DNA from: Cricetomys ansorgei
Taxonomy: Eukaryota > Chordata > Mammalia > Rodentia > Nesomyidae
DNA length: 64,000 nt
NCBI GenBank assembly: GCA_026225945.1
Contig: JAMJFZ010001816.1
Span: 5,447,501-5,511,500 of the forward strand
Direction of reading: 5' to 3'
Shown here: in pieces, positions 22,541 to 34,644 of the stretch
Position numbering within the stretch: the stretch's first letter is position 1
Layout of the letters: each line of letters begins with the position of its first letter
Program-made: the position numbers and the translations under genes
Notes under the pieces: generated by a model
Database searches by the model: none
What the model was told of the DNA's origin: nothing
The model's input: the letters and a program-made list of their open reading frames with translations, nothing else

Positions 22541-22847
22541 ATTCGGAAACTACATATATCGTTTAATGCTTGTTTTGAGGAGAAATGATACAAAGGAGAG
22601 TCAGAAAGTGAAAAGGAGGGAAAACGAAGCATTTCCATATCTTCTATGAAACTCTTCCCTCTGGGTCTAGACAGGTTTATCTCCAACTGTCTGCGTTGAA
22701 GACAAGGTAATGCGGAGTAATTCTAGGAGTAACAGGGCACAGAAGGTGCTGTCAGCCTTCCTCTGTGCAAGTGCACCCTTCAGGGGCTTGTTGTATGTGT
22801 GCTAGCTCCTTACCCACCCGTAGTTAACCCTTTGAAGCTAGTAACTA

Positions 22848-22880
22848 TATGTGTGTGTGTGTGTATATGTGTGTATGTGT
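22848..22880. repeat. Interrupted (TG)n microsatellite
   Basis: tgtgtgtgtgtgtgtatatgtgtgtatgtgtc. Confidence 0.9.
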
Positions 22881-23755
22881 CTTTTACATACAGCGTTTTA
22901 ATTTGTAGACATATATGGAGAGTCAAGTTGAGAGAGTGGGTGCAAAGAACGTTGCTCATTTAGCAGTGGGGTATGATGGAATGGCTTGGGTCCTCTCCAT
23001 TCAAGAGTTATGGGACATCTGGCAGTTTGACCATTCAAGCCTATCTACAATCTAAGGCCTGCAGTCTTCCAGATACACAGTAGGTGGCAACCTTGAGCGA
23101 CAGCCCTGCTTTTAGAAAGAGGCGTGAAAGTTTATCTTCTCTCAGAAGAATGAAAAATACTTAATAAAATCTGATAGAGGTGTAAGATAAAATTACAAAG
23201 ATAAATAGGCCATACTGGAAATACTTGGCCTAAAATGAAAGAAGAAATAACTGTTATAGATTTTCTTTGATAATCTGCACTCACTCTCGTAGTGATAATA
23301 TTGCTTTGCTGAATATAATAATTTACAAATACTGAAATAAGAAAATAAATCAAACTAAAATCCCTATTCCTAACAAGATTTCTTTAAATACATGAAATTA
23401 AGAAAAAGATTTTAAAAAGTCTACTAGTTTTCTATTTTTAAGCTTTTCTTTGGGTCTTAGTTCTAAGATTAACATTGCTAATCAAAACTATTACATTATC
23501 AGTATGTACTTCCAAATGATTGGAATCCTCTACTTTAAGTGCCGTGTCTAAATCTGAATAAAATTAATTATGATTCTTTAATGTTTTCAAGAATCCTGAC
23601 ACTGTTCCCATTGGCTAATTTTTCTTGGAAGTGTAGAATAGCTTTTGTTTACAATTTGGCTTAACTCAGGTAAGGTAAACTCCATGTCTTAAAATTGGCT
23701 GATACAGCTTTCAGATAGCTTTTGATCAATACACCGTCTACCTCATTCTGCTCTG

Positions 23756-23812
23756 GTAGTTTTTTGTTGTTATTGTTGTTGGTTTTTGGTTTTCTTTTTT
23801 TTTTTTTTTTTA
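23756..23812. repeat. T-rich low-complexity block
   Basis: gttttttgttgttattgttgttgg is followed by a long T run ending at about 23,811. It may be a minus-strand A-tail, but no SINE or L1 body lies beside it. Confidence 0.8.
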
Positions 23813-24850
23813 CAAGAACAAACTGAACAAACTGAATCATTTATTTCATAAGACTTTTTTTACTTAACTTACTGGGTTTCACTAATTGCATCTCTCCATG
23901 AATATATATATTTGAAGTTCAATTTATTTTCCTGACTCATTTGTCTATGTTTTCTATTTTAAAATTATAGTCCCTTAATCTATCTCCTATAGATCCATTG
24001 TATGGAAAAATATTTCAAAAACTCTTTGTTAAAGCCTATGTTATCAACTGGATATTAAGTGCTTCATGTGACAAAACAGTTAACTTTTCCAGAAGCTCAT
24101 GCAAAGAGGGCAACACTCTGCTTGCCACAGCTTTGCCACAACCAAAGACTTTTTCTCATTCTCTGCCTTTGAATACTAAAGTGTCATTTGCTTTACAGGC
24201 ACTTGGTTATGAATTAAACCACAGCTTGGAATGTGGTGGGACTCTCATTACACACAAATATTTGAACTACCCTGGGTGACTCCTTCATTGTCCTTGTTCT
24301 AAAAATACAATCATTGGTTTTCCCATTTTCCTTTGAGGATAACCTGACCAACCAAATCCTTGGGCAGGAGAACCTGACCGCACCATCTGAAATCACTCAG
24401 GGCTTAATGAGTTGAGTCTGCATAAAGTCAAATTTTAATCGTATGTTTATAAGACACTCTCATCCAGGCTTCAAATTATTTCTTTTGTACATGTTGCTAA
24501 GGAAAATGAATTCAAGTCTGTCCAAACTTGGCTTTTTGCACAAGGGAATTGTGTGGTTCACATGAGAAACACTAAAATTCTTTATTCAGCAAGAGACTAA
24601 TCTGTGTGGATGCGTCACACTCTGGGCTGGAACATCTGATTTCAGTTGTTGGTTGAATCCACACTTTGCTTTAACACCACTTTAACTGTTGCTTTGGGAT
24701 TCTAGATGTTATCAAACTTTTGGCTAGTCAGAGGTGAATCCACCCACACTCTGTACTTTATTTAAATGTAAAGCTAGGGAGTGATTCTGATATAAACGTT
24801 TCCATCTTTTAAGGCGGTTAAATCCCATAGCAGGATTTCCTTTTTCCAAA

Positions 24851-24869
24851 AGATTTATTTTGTTTATTA

Positions 24870-24907
<38 letters not shown>

Positions 24908-24931
24908 TGTGTGTGTGTATATATGTGTGTT

Positions 24932-24963
<32 letters not shown>

Positions 24964-25134
24964 CGAGAGCATGTGTTACAAGTCTGAGGGTGCTCTCAGA
25001 GGCCAGAAGAAGGCATTGAATCCCCTGAAGCTATAGTCAGAAGACTATAGCTGACCTGTGTGCTGGGAAATGAGCTCAGATCTATACAAGAGTGGTGCAA
25101 AGACTTACCAGTGACTCAACTCTATTGCCTCAAC
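24851..25134 (-). mobile_element. B3-like SINE, antisense, with microsatellites in the tail
   Basis: After agatttatttt come a (TTA)n tract, a TG/TA tract and a GA tract, then the SINE body reversed: ctcagaggccagaagaaggcattgaatcccctgaagctat, gtgtgctgggaaatgagctcag and gtgactcaactctattgcctcaaca. The body is a decayed B2/B3 SINE. The three successive microsatellites occupy the position of its A-rich tail. Confidence 0.8.
24862..24963. repeat. Triple compound microsatellite (TTA)n-(TG/TA)n-(GA)n
   Basis: Three simple repeats follow one another without spacer: attattatt to about 24,907, tgtgtgtgtatatatgtgtg to about 24,944, and gagagaga to 24,963. Confidence 0.97.
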
Positions 25135-26902
25135 AGATTTTACTTTGTCATTATCTTTTTCTATTTCTTCCAATGTGTCTCTTCCATACTCAAGATGGTC
25201 AAATGATTGACCATTTACTGGACATTTCATAATGGAGTCATTTTCTTTTGTACCCAAGCTCACACATTCATTAAGAAAACTCTCAGGTTGGTTGCTCTGA
25301 ACTCCTTACTTCCTGTGCATACATTATCAAATACATCTTTGAAGCTGTCCGGTTTAGACAGGAGAAAGGGAAAGGAATCCTGATTAAAATCCATTTCTGG
25401 ATGTAGAAAAAAACTTCAAGATAAATTCTACGTAAGAGGAAGAATGTATCTGATCTTTAAGCCAAATGAACAAAACCCTAAGAGTAATTTAGAGAACATA
25501 GAACAGAATCATATTCAGACTAAATAGCCCATCGGTTGCCTGTGCACAGTATGGAGTCAGCTCCTCTTCTGTAGAACTCACTATTGACTTTCCATCGATG
25601 ACTAAATGGTCAATATGAAAGCAGCCTCTAAAACAAAAGCCTGGTGACTGCTGGCTCAGGTAAGTTAGAAGAACACAGGAACAGTCACGTTGGGATACAC
25701 TAGATAAAAGGACCAGGAGCAGATGGGCAATTTAAATATCCAATTATTTTATCCTGGTGAGTAGCAGGGCATCCACATGAATACAGAAGTCTTGTTTGAC
25801 CAGAAGACAGTCCACTGGAGAATCTCAACTCTATTCTTCAAATTCTTGATGGTCCCCAACTTTTTCCGAGAGAAGGAAAGTAAAGCTAACAGCTTTAGTT
25901 GTTTTGGGGTTTCAAGTTACGAGGTAGAGGATAGCAGCCACTCAGCATCCTGTTCCTTGCATACCTGGAAGTCACACTAGCTGCTCCTCTGAGGTGTTGC
26001 AGCATCTGAGACTGAGATGTTTTTTGCTGTGTTTTATGACCAACGAGTCTCTGGGACAAGGAAGAGACGGTAAAGTTGTCTAGTCTCTCCAGACTCCTAA
26101 CAGAAGCTTCATATTGTCTACTTTTTATTGTTGCCTAAGCTGACATTTCATACTCACTATATCTGACTTTGCCTTTATTTATCATGCTTTTTGAGGCATA
26201 GTGTTCATCTTCTTGATCTGCCTTCTTATTGAATTAGATTATTATAATACTGAGAAAGCAGAGATCTGAAGAACATCACTGTTAATCCTGTGCCCTGCAC
26301 AAGTAAGTCCTTGTAAAATATTCTGGATAACAAAAACCAATCACCAGACCTCATAAGGCATGTGTCTCCAGGGACCTTTGAGAGATGAAAATTCAAGAAG
26401 AAATATAAATATTTCCAATGTGTTTGAAGCAATAGGCTGTAGTCATTGCTTCTCATTGCCTGAAGTTCAGATATTTGTGCTTCTCTGAGTTACTGATCTC
26501 TCATCTCAGACAATGTAGTTTCTGAGCTTCTTGCACTAAAACACAAACTGGTAGCTCACTGATGGTGTCAAGAATTGGTATTGCTGCTACAGGGACATTC
26601 ACAGCTAGAATTAGAATAACAGAACTGAAAGTTAATCTGGATCCAACTGGTCAACCTCCTTGTCTTTCAGTCACATTTCCAGAGAAGTAAACTTCTTACT
26701 TATTTGAAAATAGAAACATTCAGCTAAGTCAGCACTCTTTGGAGACAATTAGGCCAGTACTGAGACTTTTTAAAAATCACTCATTTATGTGGCAAAGGGC
26801 AAATGGTTACCTGAAAAAAAAAAAAACTAAAGAAAAACTGAAACTTTAAATATGATGATGATCAAGATCTAACACAATACACCTAAACCCACTTAACACC
26901 CA
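25135..26902. other. Unique sequence, no recognised repeat or gene
   Basis: No transposon is recognised. A textbook acceptor (ctcctcttctgtag, ending 25,574) and donor (CAG|GTAAGT at 25,659) bracket 85 bases, but every frame between them has stops, so at most a non-coding exon is possible. Confidence 0.45.
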
Positions 26903-27280
26903 CTGTCTTAATTTCTTTTTCGGTTGCTGTGATGAAAAAATGCTCTGAGAAAAGCAATTTAAGAGAGAAATGTTTTATTCTGGCTCACAATTCAAGAGTG
27001 TAGTACAATATTACTAGGTAGACAGGGTAGCATGCAGCTGGTCACATAGACCTACAGTCATCAAGAAGAGAGAGAATAAATGTATGCTAGTGCACAGCTC
27101 CCATTCTCTATCTTACATAGTCCAAGAACTCTTACTCATAGAATGCCCCTACTCACAATTAATATGAGTCTTCCCTCATCAATTAGCATAATCAAGATAT
27201 TTTTTGCAAACATGTCTAAACACCTATCTTATAGACAATTTTTAGTTCTGCCAGATGTACAATTAGCACTATCTATCATA
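26903..27280 (-). mobile_element. ERVL/MaLR-type LTR, antisense
   Basis: It begins ctgtcttaatttctttttcggttgctgtgatgaaaaaatgc, then gagaaatgttttattctggctcacaatt, gcatgcagctggtcacatag, ccctcatcaattagcataatcaagata, and ends gatgtacaattagcactatctatca. These are the reversed landmarks of the rodent LTR seen in sense at 51,021-51,442. No internal retroviral region is attached. Confidence 0.75.
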
Positions 27281-27654
27281 CTCACATGGACTGACCTTAG
27301 ATCTGGATATGAAATAAATGTATGATTTGGGCAAACTTCTGGCCATTCATGGTGTTCCTAACAAGAACCTACTACTCATTCTGTACAGCAAGATTTATCT
27401 TGGGAAGTTCTTCTTATCCCTACACAACACAATATGAGATTGTGCTCTGTTTTTCCTCGTAATATGTAGTTTCTTCAGGAAACATATTTGCACAATATTT
27501 TAATCACCCTAATTTAACCAACTATGATATAGAATGATATTCATGATTTTATTCATTTAGTAATTTTTAAATAAGTTATGGGCACAAGCAGTACATGAAG
27601 ACAATGAAAGGACTACCTTCCTTCAAACTACTCATGCACCCCCTTACCATCAAA

Positions 27655-27940
27655 TACATCCAGCTCACTTGGAAATCCAAAAGTGCATCCTAATTTTCCT
27701 GTTGTCCTCATCTCTGTCACTACAGTCCTAGCCTTACTAATAACATGGACTTTCTCTTAGATCACAGTTTAACTTCCTAACTGGAAACCATGCTTTCCTT
27801 CTTATCTCCTCATTGTCTGTCCATCTTGAACCAGCTCTATTTCTCTAAGTTGAACATAATCAAATTTTGCCTTTCCTTTTAAAAGCTTCAAAACACTTAC
27901 CAACCCACTGAGAATAATCCAAACTCTTTAACCTAATGGG
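27655..27940 (+). mobile_element. Ancient mammalian LINE relic (L2-like), sense
   Basis: The segment with cttttaaaagcttcaaaacacttaccaacccactgagaataatccaaactctttaacc matches the mammalian-wide 'tggcttcccattgcc...ataaaatccaaactcctt' block that lies upstream of the L2 3' end. It is highly diverged, so family assignment is tentative. Confidence 0.5.
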
Positions 27941-27944
27941 ATGA

Positions 27945-30430
27945 TGAGGGGCATTAGTCCATAAAGAAAGGGGAGAAGGAACAGTGATCACAGGGGTTGG
28001 TGATTCACTACTCTTTGTTTGGAGGAATCTACATGGGATAAAATGAGGTTGTAAGTCCAGGAAACAAACCCTCTCTTGTAATAAATATTATTAGATTCAT
28101 AACAACTTTGGTGCTTATTTCTTTTTGCTGTCCCAGAACTTACCCAGTTCTTTCTTAATTCACTTCTGCCAAAAAAAAAAAAAAAGAAAGAAATGCTTTA
28201 TTTGTACTTGATCTTGGAAGATGTAAGGAAAACATCACATATGCAATATAATAAGAGGTAGAAATTTGAAAGAAACAAAATACCAAAAGGTACCATACTT
28301 GAACTGGAATAAGGCATTGTTTCCTAACTCCAACAGTGCTTTCCATGTGGGTACTAAAAATGTAGTAGGAAAGGCAAGTCCAATGAACTTTATAGCACAA
28401 TGTGGGTGTCTCTGACCTATTATCAGGGAATTCAGAAAAGGGACTCAGCTAGTTTTGTGACTAGAGAACATAAAACCAAGCATCTCTAGATGAGTTCCTG
28501 AAAACCACTCTCTTCATGCCTCATGTGTCTTTACTTCTCTAGAGTCAACTCATGGGAAGACGGTACCATCTTGGGGACGGGTTGTTTCCTCTACCCACTG
28601 CGGAGAAGCCCTTTCTGTAGTCTTCTCTTTGCTATTTGCCTGCATGAGTACAATCCAGAGCTTCTGGGATTAGACAAACTTTGGCCACACCCTCTAGGCT
28701 ATAATTTCAGGCTCTAGAGCAAGAGTCCCATAACTCTACAGCCACTCTCATGGTCAACCTACTGAGATACAATTTGGCCAAACTAGAAACTAGTTGTAGA
28801 TTGATGGTACTTACGCTAACTGGTAGAGCCAGGTTCCCTTCTTGGGATCCTGCAGCCTCTGCTGCCCCCTGGTGCTACCTGTTAGAGTTCCTTACCCATC
28901 ACTGGAGTCAAAGTCCCCCAGAAAGACTCAAGAAAGAGATACTTAGATTAACTACATTAAGAGTTTTGTGCAGAGAAGCTGTGGCACCATGTCATATCAT
29001 GTATTTTTTCAATAAAAATTTAACATTCAAGGAAAATATTCATTCTCCTTGAAAAAACCTAATAGCTAATGATACATGCACGGAACTTCCACTAAAATTT
29101 AGATTGGAAACACAGAATAAATAAAATCAATCATCCTATCATGTCAGAATTTTAAACTAAGAGTTATACAGATAATTTAAAATAGGTAAAATAAAGTCTA
29201 TTGTTTTTATATAACTGATAGTAATTTCTTCTTTTTTGAACACACTACTTGATTCTTTAAATTCCTTAAATAAAAATACATGGGTGCCTCTAGTTAGCCC
29301 AAAATGAACATACTAAAATCTAAAACTGAAATAAAAAAGAGTGAAAATTAGAGTTGCTTTATTGAATCTAATTTTTCCATCAACCATATCTTCTTATTCA
29401 TCAAAATGTCCACAAAAACGTGAGCTTTAAGTGAATTAGTTTTTGTCTAAGCATTCCAGAAATATGGTCTCTATATTGCCACTGTCTACATATGAAATTT
29501 GAAGACTATGACGTATTTCTCAAGTTATCTAATATTTCTTTGCCTTTGACTGAGAGTCCACTAAAGAACCATTTTTTCTTTGAGGGTTTCATTTAAAGAA
29601 ATGTCTGGTAATAAGATCATGTTCACATTGTAGGAGGACATCTGTTTCCAATTCCATTCCTGGAAGCCATGCAGAATTCTGAACAACTCAGATCCATCTG
29701 ACAGTTTCCCATAGTTGTTTCCACTGGTGGAAATTGCCTTCTTAAATGTTCAACATTCTCCAAATGAATTAATACCTATAATTTCCGTTTATATCTAATC
29801 TAATGTCTCAAGCTGGGATAATTTCTACTCAATGATTTTCCCACAGCTGTTGGGTAGTAAAGGTGTTCCTTGCATTGTTTTCTATGTGGCTGCATATCAC
29901 CATCAACGCAGAAAACACATTTTAATGTATCTGAATCTGTCTTCTTTGGATGCTCGTAAATTGGACATGTACTCGGGGCCATGTGGGTGTTTTTTTCACT
30001 GTAATAAACTGCAGCGAAATCTGAGGAGTTATGATGTATAACCTTGGGTTACAAGGGGGTACTTTTGACACTCAAATGTCTCCAGAAGATGGAAAATTTG
30101 GTTTATTTTATTGCCCCTCTTAAAAGTTCTAAAAGTTTGGGAAAGTTAAAAACTGTTCTTCATACTTCTTAGAAGTTTTAAGATCTGTGACTGCTAAGAA
30201 CTAAAATGTCAACACTGTGTATAACATATATGGACACTAAAAATAAATTCTTTGAGTTGAAGCCTGGAATAAGACTGGTACTAACACAGACAAGAATCAG
30301 GGAGTTTCTGATGGTCTTGGTGTTCATCATAAAGTCCTTCTAGGCATCAGATGGATGACCTGTTATTTTTATTTTCTAAATATTGCTAACATTTTCAAGA
30401 CTGAAGTTGTCATTTTTTTTTGCTATGTTT
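27945..30430. other. Mostly unique sequence around a CTCF-like motif
   Basis: Apart from the motif at 28,861, no repeat body is recognised. Low GC except at 28,500-28,960. Short open frames at 28,523-28,717 and 28,750-29,052 show no domain. An A15 run lies at about 28,171-28,185. Confidence 0.45.
28861..28875 (-). promoter_or_regulatory. Strong CTCF-like motif
   Basis: The plus strand reads gctgccccctggtgc; its complement gcaccagggggcagc fits the CTCF core CCASYAGRKGGCRSY at 14 of 15 positions. It lies outside any SINE I can recognise. CTCF binds such sites to form chromatin loop anchors; actual binding is not shown by sequence. If functional, its orientation points the loop toward lower coordinates. 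Confidence 0.5.
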
Positions 30431-30434
30431 TTGT

Positions 30435-30633
30435 TTTTAATTAAATATATATGGTAGGAGGATGCCATGTACAGGAGACTACAGGTATAGATGAAATATA
30501 TAAAACAACATCAGATCCCCTAGAGCTGGGGTTACAGATAGAGAGTCACCAGATGTAGATGCTCAGAATTATATTTGGGTCCTTTGAAGGGGCAGTGAGT
30601 GCTCTCAACCACCAAGCCATCTCTCCAGCTCTC
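30435..30633 (-). mobile_element. B3-like SINE, antisense
   Basis: Reversed landmarks: ttaattaaatatatatgg, acatcagatcccctagagctggggttacagatag, tgggtcctttgaaggggcagtgagtgctctcaaccaccaagccatctctccagc. The end is the complement of the conserved SINE head. Clearly an old B2/B3 copy. Confidence 0.88.
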
Positions 30634-30879
30634 AAGTTATTTCTTGGTGGGTGATTTTAAGTCCTTCTGATTACATGTTTGAGCCTCTCATGCTCACTCA
30701 TGACCCAAGTAGAGTACTGCTTCTACCATCTTCATGATTCTGGTCTGGAAACTGTTCTTTAACCACTCAGTTATTGACTTTTATGCCTTGATCAGACCAC
30801 ACTGGGGAATGATAACTCTTCACTGTTATATTACCTTAATTAGTCTAATGAGCAACAAGCTAACATAGCATTGGTTTAG

Positions 30880-30957
30880 TTTTTCAATCTCCAGCATAGA
30901 AACTGTGCCTGACACATAATCAGTGATGAGAATTATTGGTTGAATAAATGTTGATAG
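30880..30957 (+). mobile_element. L2/MIR 3'-end relic
   Basis: catagaaactgtgcctgacacataatcagtgatgagaattattggttgaataaatg follows the shared 3' pattern of L2 and MIR (cagtgcctggcacatagtaggtgctcaataaatg). Confidence 0.6.
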
Positions 30958-32679
30958 CACATCATAAAGACAGTCGATTCTATCTACACAAAATAAAAGA
31001 TTATTTCAAGAACCTTTGATTTTGTTGTAATAAAGAAATATACCTCTTGTTTGATTTTATACTCTTAATTCTGGGAACAACTTTGGTTGTACAAATATTT
31101 GGCTCCATTGTCAAACTCTATATAAAACATTTTTAATCTATGGCTGTTACACAAAACTAACTTCTGGTAGTAAGATTAATTAAATTGAGTTCACCAATTT
31201 TTTTCTCTCTCTCTTTTAAAATAATGAAACATGTTTAATCCTGATTAATAGGCTCAGATCTATTGTTCTCAGTAGAGTTAATTTTCAGAACTTACCTCCT
31301 TAAATACAATGCTTTATACACAGTAAATGTTTAAGTATTTCTTAAGTATTTAAGGTAATTGCAAAGAATAGCTTCAGTAAATTAGTTCTATGTATCTTAT
31401 CTATGGCAAATTTTGTCTTACTATGTCAACTTTCTATTTTATAAAAACTCCCCAGTACCAAATGTTATACATCTCTGGACTATTCTAGAATATCACCTAT
31501 TTTCCAAGGTTCTTGACATACAGAGATCAGCATTTCACTCAAGTCTCACTTGCATGATCAGAGGTTCACGACCATCAAACTGAGCAATGACATTAAGAAC
31601 ATTAAAATTATCTCGACTACAGCACAGCTTTTAAAATTTGATGGTTACACTCAAGAGCCTCACTCTCTTCTTTCTTTCCGATTGTGGGAATCCAAAACAC
31701 CTCAGCTAAAATCAAGAGAAGAAAATGCAAATTAACGCATGGAGACAGAAAAGGGCTCATAGAATATTCATCAGAAGAACATGAGAAGTTTGTGATTAGA
31801 AAAACATTTACTTGATGATTTGTAAAGTTCAGGGAATGACCTATAAATAAGTGGATTTATTAAGTATAGAGCAAGACAAAATAAAAAAAACAAATGGCAA
31901 AAGAAAAATGATAGGTAGATACATACATACATACATACATACATACATACATAGATATGATAGGAAAAAAACCATCAAATCAGGTACCCATAATAGCCAG
32001 CAGAAATCAAATGGGGAAGCCCCTTTAAGACAGTAAGTCCAATCCTTGGCAGAACAGGATATCCCCTTGTGTGAGGCTCCCTGGTATTAGAAAAAATAGC
32101 AATAAATAGAAAAAACTCGTCTAATGAGACCTCCAGGAAACTCATCTGAAACTGACTGGGGAAGTGGATGTAGGAGCTGAAATTTTCCACTGAGCTTTCT
32201 CTCCATGCCTAAGCTTCTCATGACTGAACTTGTGCCTGCTTCTTCCCATTCTAGGCACTTTAATCATGGGATAAACAATACCATCTGTCAGAAATGTTTT
32301 CCCTTCTAGCTGATCTCAAGGATATAGTGGTTTTATTCTTGGGCTGTTGGCATTCTGTCTTCCCAGTCAGAGAGTTGAGGTCAGAGAAGAGGAGGGCAAC
32401 ATATCTCCAGGCAAGGAGTCTTGAAGGACACTTGATGTGAACACATTTGGTCTAAAATGGGGCAAACCCTGCTTCCAACAGGCTTCTCAGTGATCTAAAC
32501 AGCACGTGACAAGGTACCAACATAATGTACATTAGACTTGATAGTATAGCGAAGACTACTTTGGGGCTAGCCCGTTTCCGGTAGGTAGATCACATACTCC
32601 TGTTGCTGACCCAAATTTGATGAACATTTTCTGTGTTCTGTGAGATGTCATTCACCCCCATCATAGTGTACATGTGTTT
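30958..32679. other. Unique AT-rich stretch
   Basis: No transposon is recognised apart from a (CATA)n microsatellite at 31,917. The rest is AT-rich text without domain-bearing frames. Confidence 0.45.
31917..31953. repeat. (CATA)n microsatellite
   Basis: gatacatacatacatacat continues for about nine units before atagatatg. Confidence 0.97.
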
Positions 32680-32851
32680 ATTTGTTTGATCTTAATTTTT
32701 TAAATATATAAAATACATATTTTAATCAGAATAAAATTACACCTCTTTCTCCCTCCCTTTCTTCCTTCCAGCCCTCTCCCAGGTGCCCACCCTCCACCTC
32801 TTCTACACCCTTCTATTTTCGAGTTGATAGCTTCTGCTTCAATTTTTATTA

Positions 32852-32895
<44 letters not shown>

Positions 32896-33895
32896 TCATT
32901 CACATATGTATGTATATTATTTGCTGAGCCTGTTTTAGCTGTTCAAGTGTACATTGTTTCAGGGCTTATCACTCTGAATTGGATAACCAAAGAGGAGGTT
33001 CATCCTGAGAGAGGCTAATTCCTTTTCTCGGCAGTCATTAGTAGCCTGTAGTTTTGTCCAGAAGTGGGACTCTATTTGATATCTGTCCATATATCTGTCC
33101 ACATTAGCATGTTTACTGATACTAATATTGATATTGATTTTGCTGTCTTGTTAAAGTAGTCATTTCTAGCCATTTACTTTTCACAGTAAAATTCCAGATA
33201 TTCTTTTTCTTACAACCTTTCTGGTTCATCTTTTGTGATGTTTCCTGAATCATAGATTCAGGAACTGTGATGTAGATCTATCTGTTGGGGGCAGTCTCCC
33301 TTCTGTGTTGATTGCTGCATTGTGTCTAGGTGTGGTTTTCTGTGATGGTCCTGATTTTCTGTAAAGAGAAGCTACTTTGATGAGGGGTGGTAGGTATATT
33401 TACCTGTGGGTAAGGATAAGATAAAATATAGTAAGGAATTGTGTTGGTCTAGCCAAGTGAGGGTAGTTGGTTCTTTTCTAGTGTATATGACCTCACTAAC
33501 TCTGGGAAGCTGACTGGATTTCCAGTACCAAGCATGATTTCCTGCCTATTGAGTAGACCTTATGTTTGATTAGATAGTTGTTGGTTACCATCACTTATTG
33601 CACCTTTATGGATTGTCATGCTCCTCACTGTTGTGGTTCACAGATGTTGCAGCTAGGTAACAATATTTAATTGCTTCCCTCCCTAGGCAAATAGCAGGAA
33701 GGAGGTTTCCAGGTCAGATCCACCTTGAATCTCTCAAGTCCTATGTCCTAAGTGTGCAGTGCCTTCAACACTAGACACCGTGACTCAACTCCTGAGAAAC
33801 AACTGAGAACTGGTCTGCATTGTTCTCATAGTCACTCAGACTACCCTGATCAATAATTAAAAGATTTCCTGTGCTGGGTCTTACGGTTTTTTATT
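32680..33895 (-). mobile_element. Lx-type LINE-1 3' UTR, antisense
   Basis: The long non-coding murine Lx 3' UTR is readable in reverse: ttaaatatataaaatac, ccctccctttcttccttccagccctctcccaggtgcccacc, tcactctgaattggataacc, gtagcctgtagttttgtccag, tttctgtaaagagaagctactttgatgaggggtg, agctgactggatttccagtacc and cattgagtaga-type blocks. A (CA)n microsatellite lies inside. The segment parallels the one at 63,365-64,000. ORF2 is absent. Confidence 0.8.
32852..32891. repeat. (CA)n microsatellite inside the L1 3' UTR
   Basis: tatcacacaca runs about 19-20 units and ends in cactcactcattc. Confidence 0.97.
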
Positions 33896-33957
33896 AGTCT
33901 GTGATTCTTTTGGGGAGCATTGTCAGTCTAAGTAGCATAATGTCCTTTAAGACACAT

Positions 33958-34050
33958 ATGTATTTGTGTGTATATATGCACATATACTCATATATATTGT
34001 GTATTGTGTATATGCACATATACTTATGTGCATTGTGTATGTGTACTGGG
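33958..34050. repeat. Alternating purine-pyrimidine block with a 36-40-bp tandem unit
   Basis: tatatgcacatatactcatatatattgtgtattgtg is followed by tatatgcacatatacttatgtgcattgtgtatgtg, two related units end to end, in a TG/TA-rich context. Confidence 0.75.
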
Positions 34051-34189
34051 GTAGATATTAAATATATGATTCCTTGAGGCTTTATCAAACAGCCTTGTTG
34101 TTATTATCAAAGGTCAAAAAGGTAGACCTTTCAGAATCAATTTCCCATCGTGTTATACTTCGAAACATGCCTTAAGGCTTCGACCCTCA

Positions 34190-34400
34190 TCCTGGTTCCT
34201 TACTCTCTGGTTACTGATCCATATTTGTAGGTAAATCCTTTCTGGAAGGCAGTCAGTTCCTCCCTATTCCAAGAGGTCCACAGAACTCCACTTTAGTCTT
34301 CCAGCATGGATTCCTGACTTTTTCCTTACAGACAACTGATCCACATTTCTAAGTAAGTCTTTGTTAGACAGTAATCAATTCCTCCCTTATTCCAAGTCCC
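34190..34400. repeat. Tandem duplication with a period of about 122 bp
   Basis: actgatccatatttgtaggtaa...ggcagtcagttcctccctattccaag (from 34,213) recurs as actgatccacatttctaagtaa...gacagtaatcaattcctcccttattccaag (from 34,335). Many substitutions separate the copies, so the duplication is old. Confidence 0.75.
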
Positions 34401-34479
34401 TAGGAATTTCATTATTGACTTTTAAAATATTTAAAATCCCACCTATACTATAATTCAAAGGCCTCAGGTTCTTGCTACC

Positions 34480-34643
34480 TTTTGTTTCTTTGTTTGTGTT
34501 TGTTTTCAGATGGGGTTTCTCTGTTATAATTCTGGCTGTCCTAGAACTCACTCTATAGACCAGCTGGTCTTGAACTCACAGACACCCACCTCCATCTGTC
34601 TCCCATATGCTAGGTTTAGAGGCCTGTGCCACCACTGCTCAGC
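34480..34643 (-). mobile_element. B1 SINE, antisense
   Basis: Reversed B1: tttgtttctttgtttg tail, gatggggtttctctgttataattctggctgtcctagaactcactctatagaccag, cttgaactcacagacacccacctcc and ggcctgtgccaccactgctcagc. Confidence 0.92.
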
Positions 34644-34644
34644 T

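Larger units (their letters stand above)
22081..24848. other. Unique AT-rich stretch with small simple repeats
   Basis: No transposon body is recognised. It contains a (CAT)n run at 22,508-22,540, a (TG)n run at 22,848-22,880 and a T-rich block at 23,756-23,812 that may be the complement of a retroposon tail. Short open frames on both strands show no domain; a donor-like caggtaagg at 23,667 has no plausible partner. Confidence 0.45.

Noticed and set aside
25575..25659. Exon-like segment between a strong acceptor and CAG|GTAAGT
   Set aside because: All three frames have stops, and consensus donors of this quality occur several times on both strands of the window; a non-coding exon cannot be excluded but is not supported.
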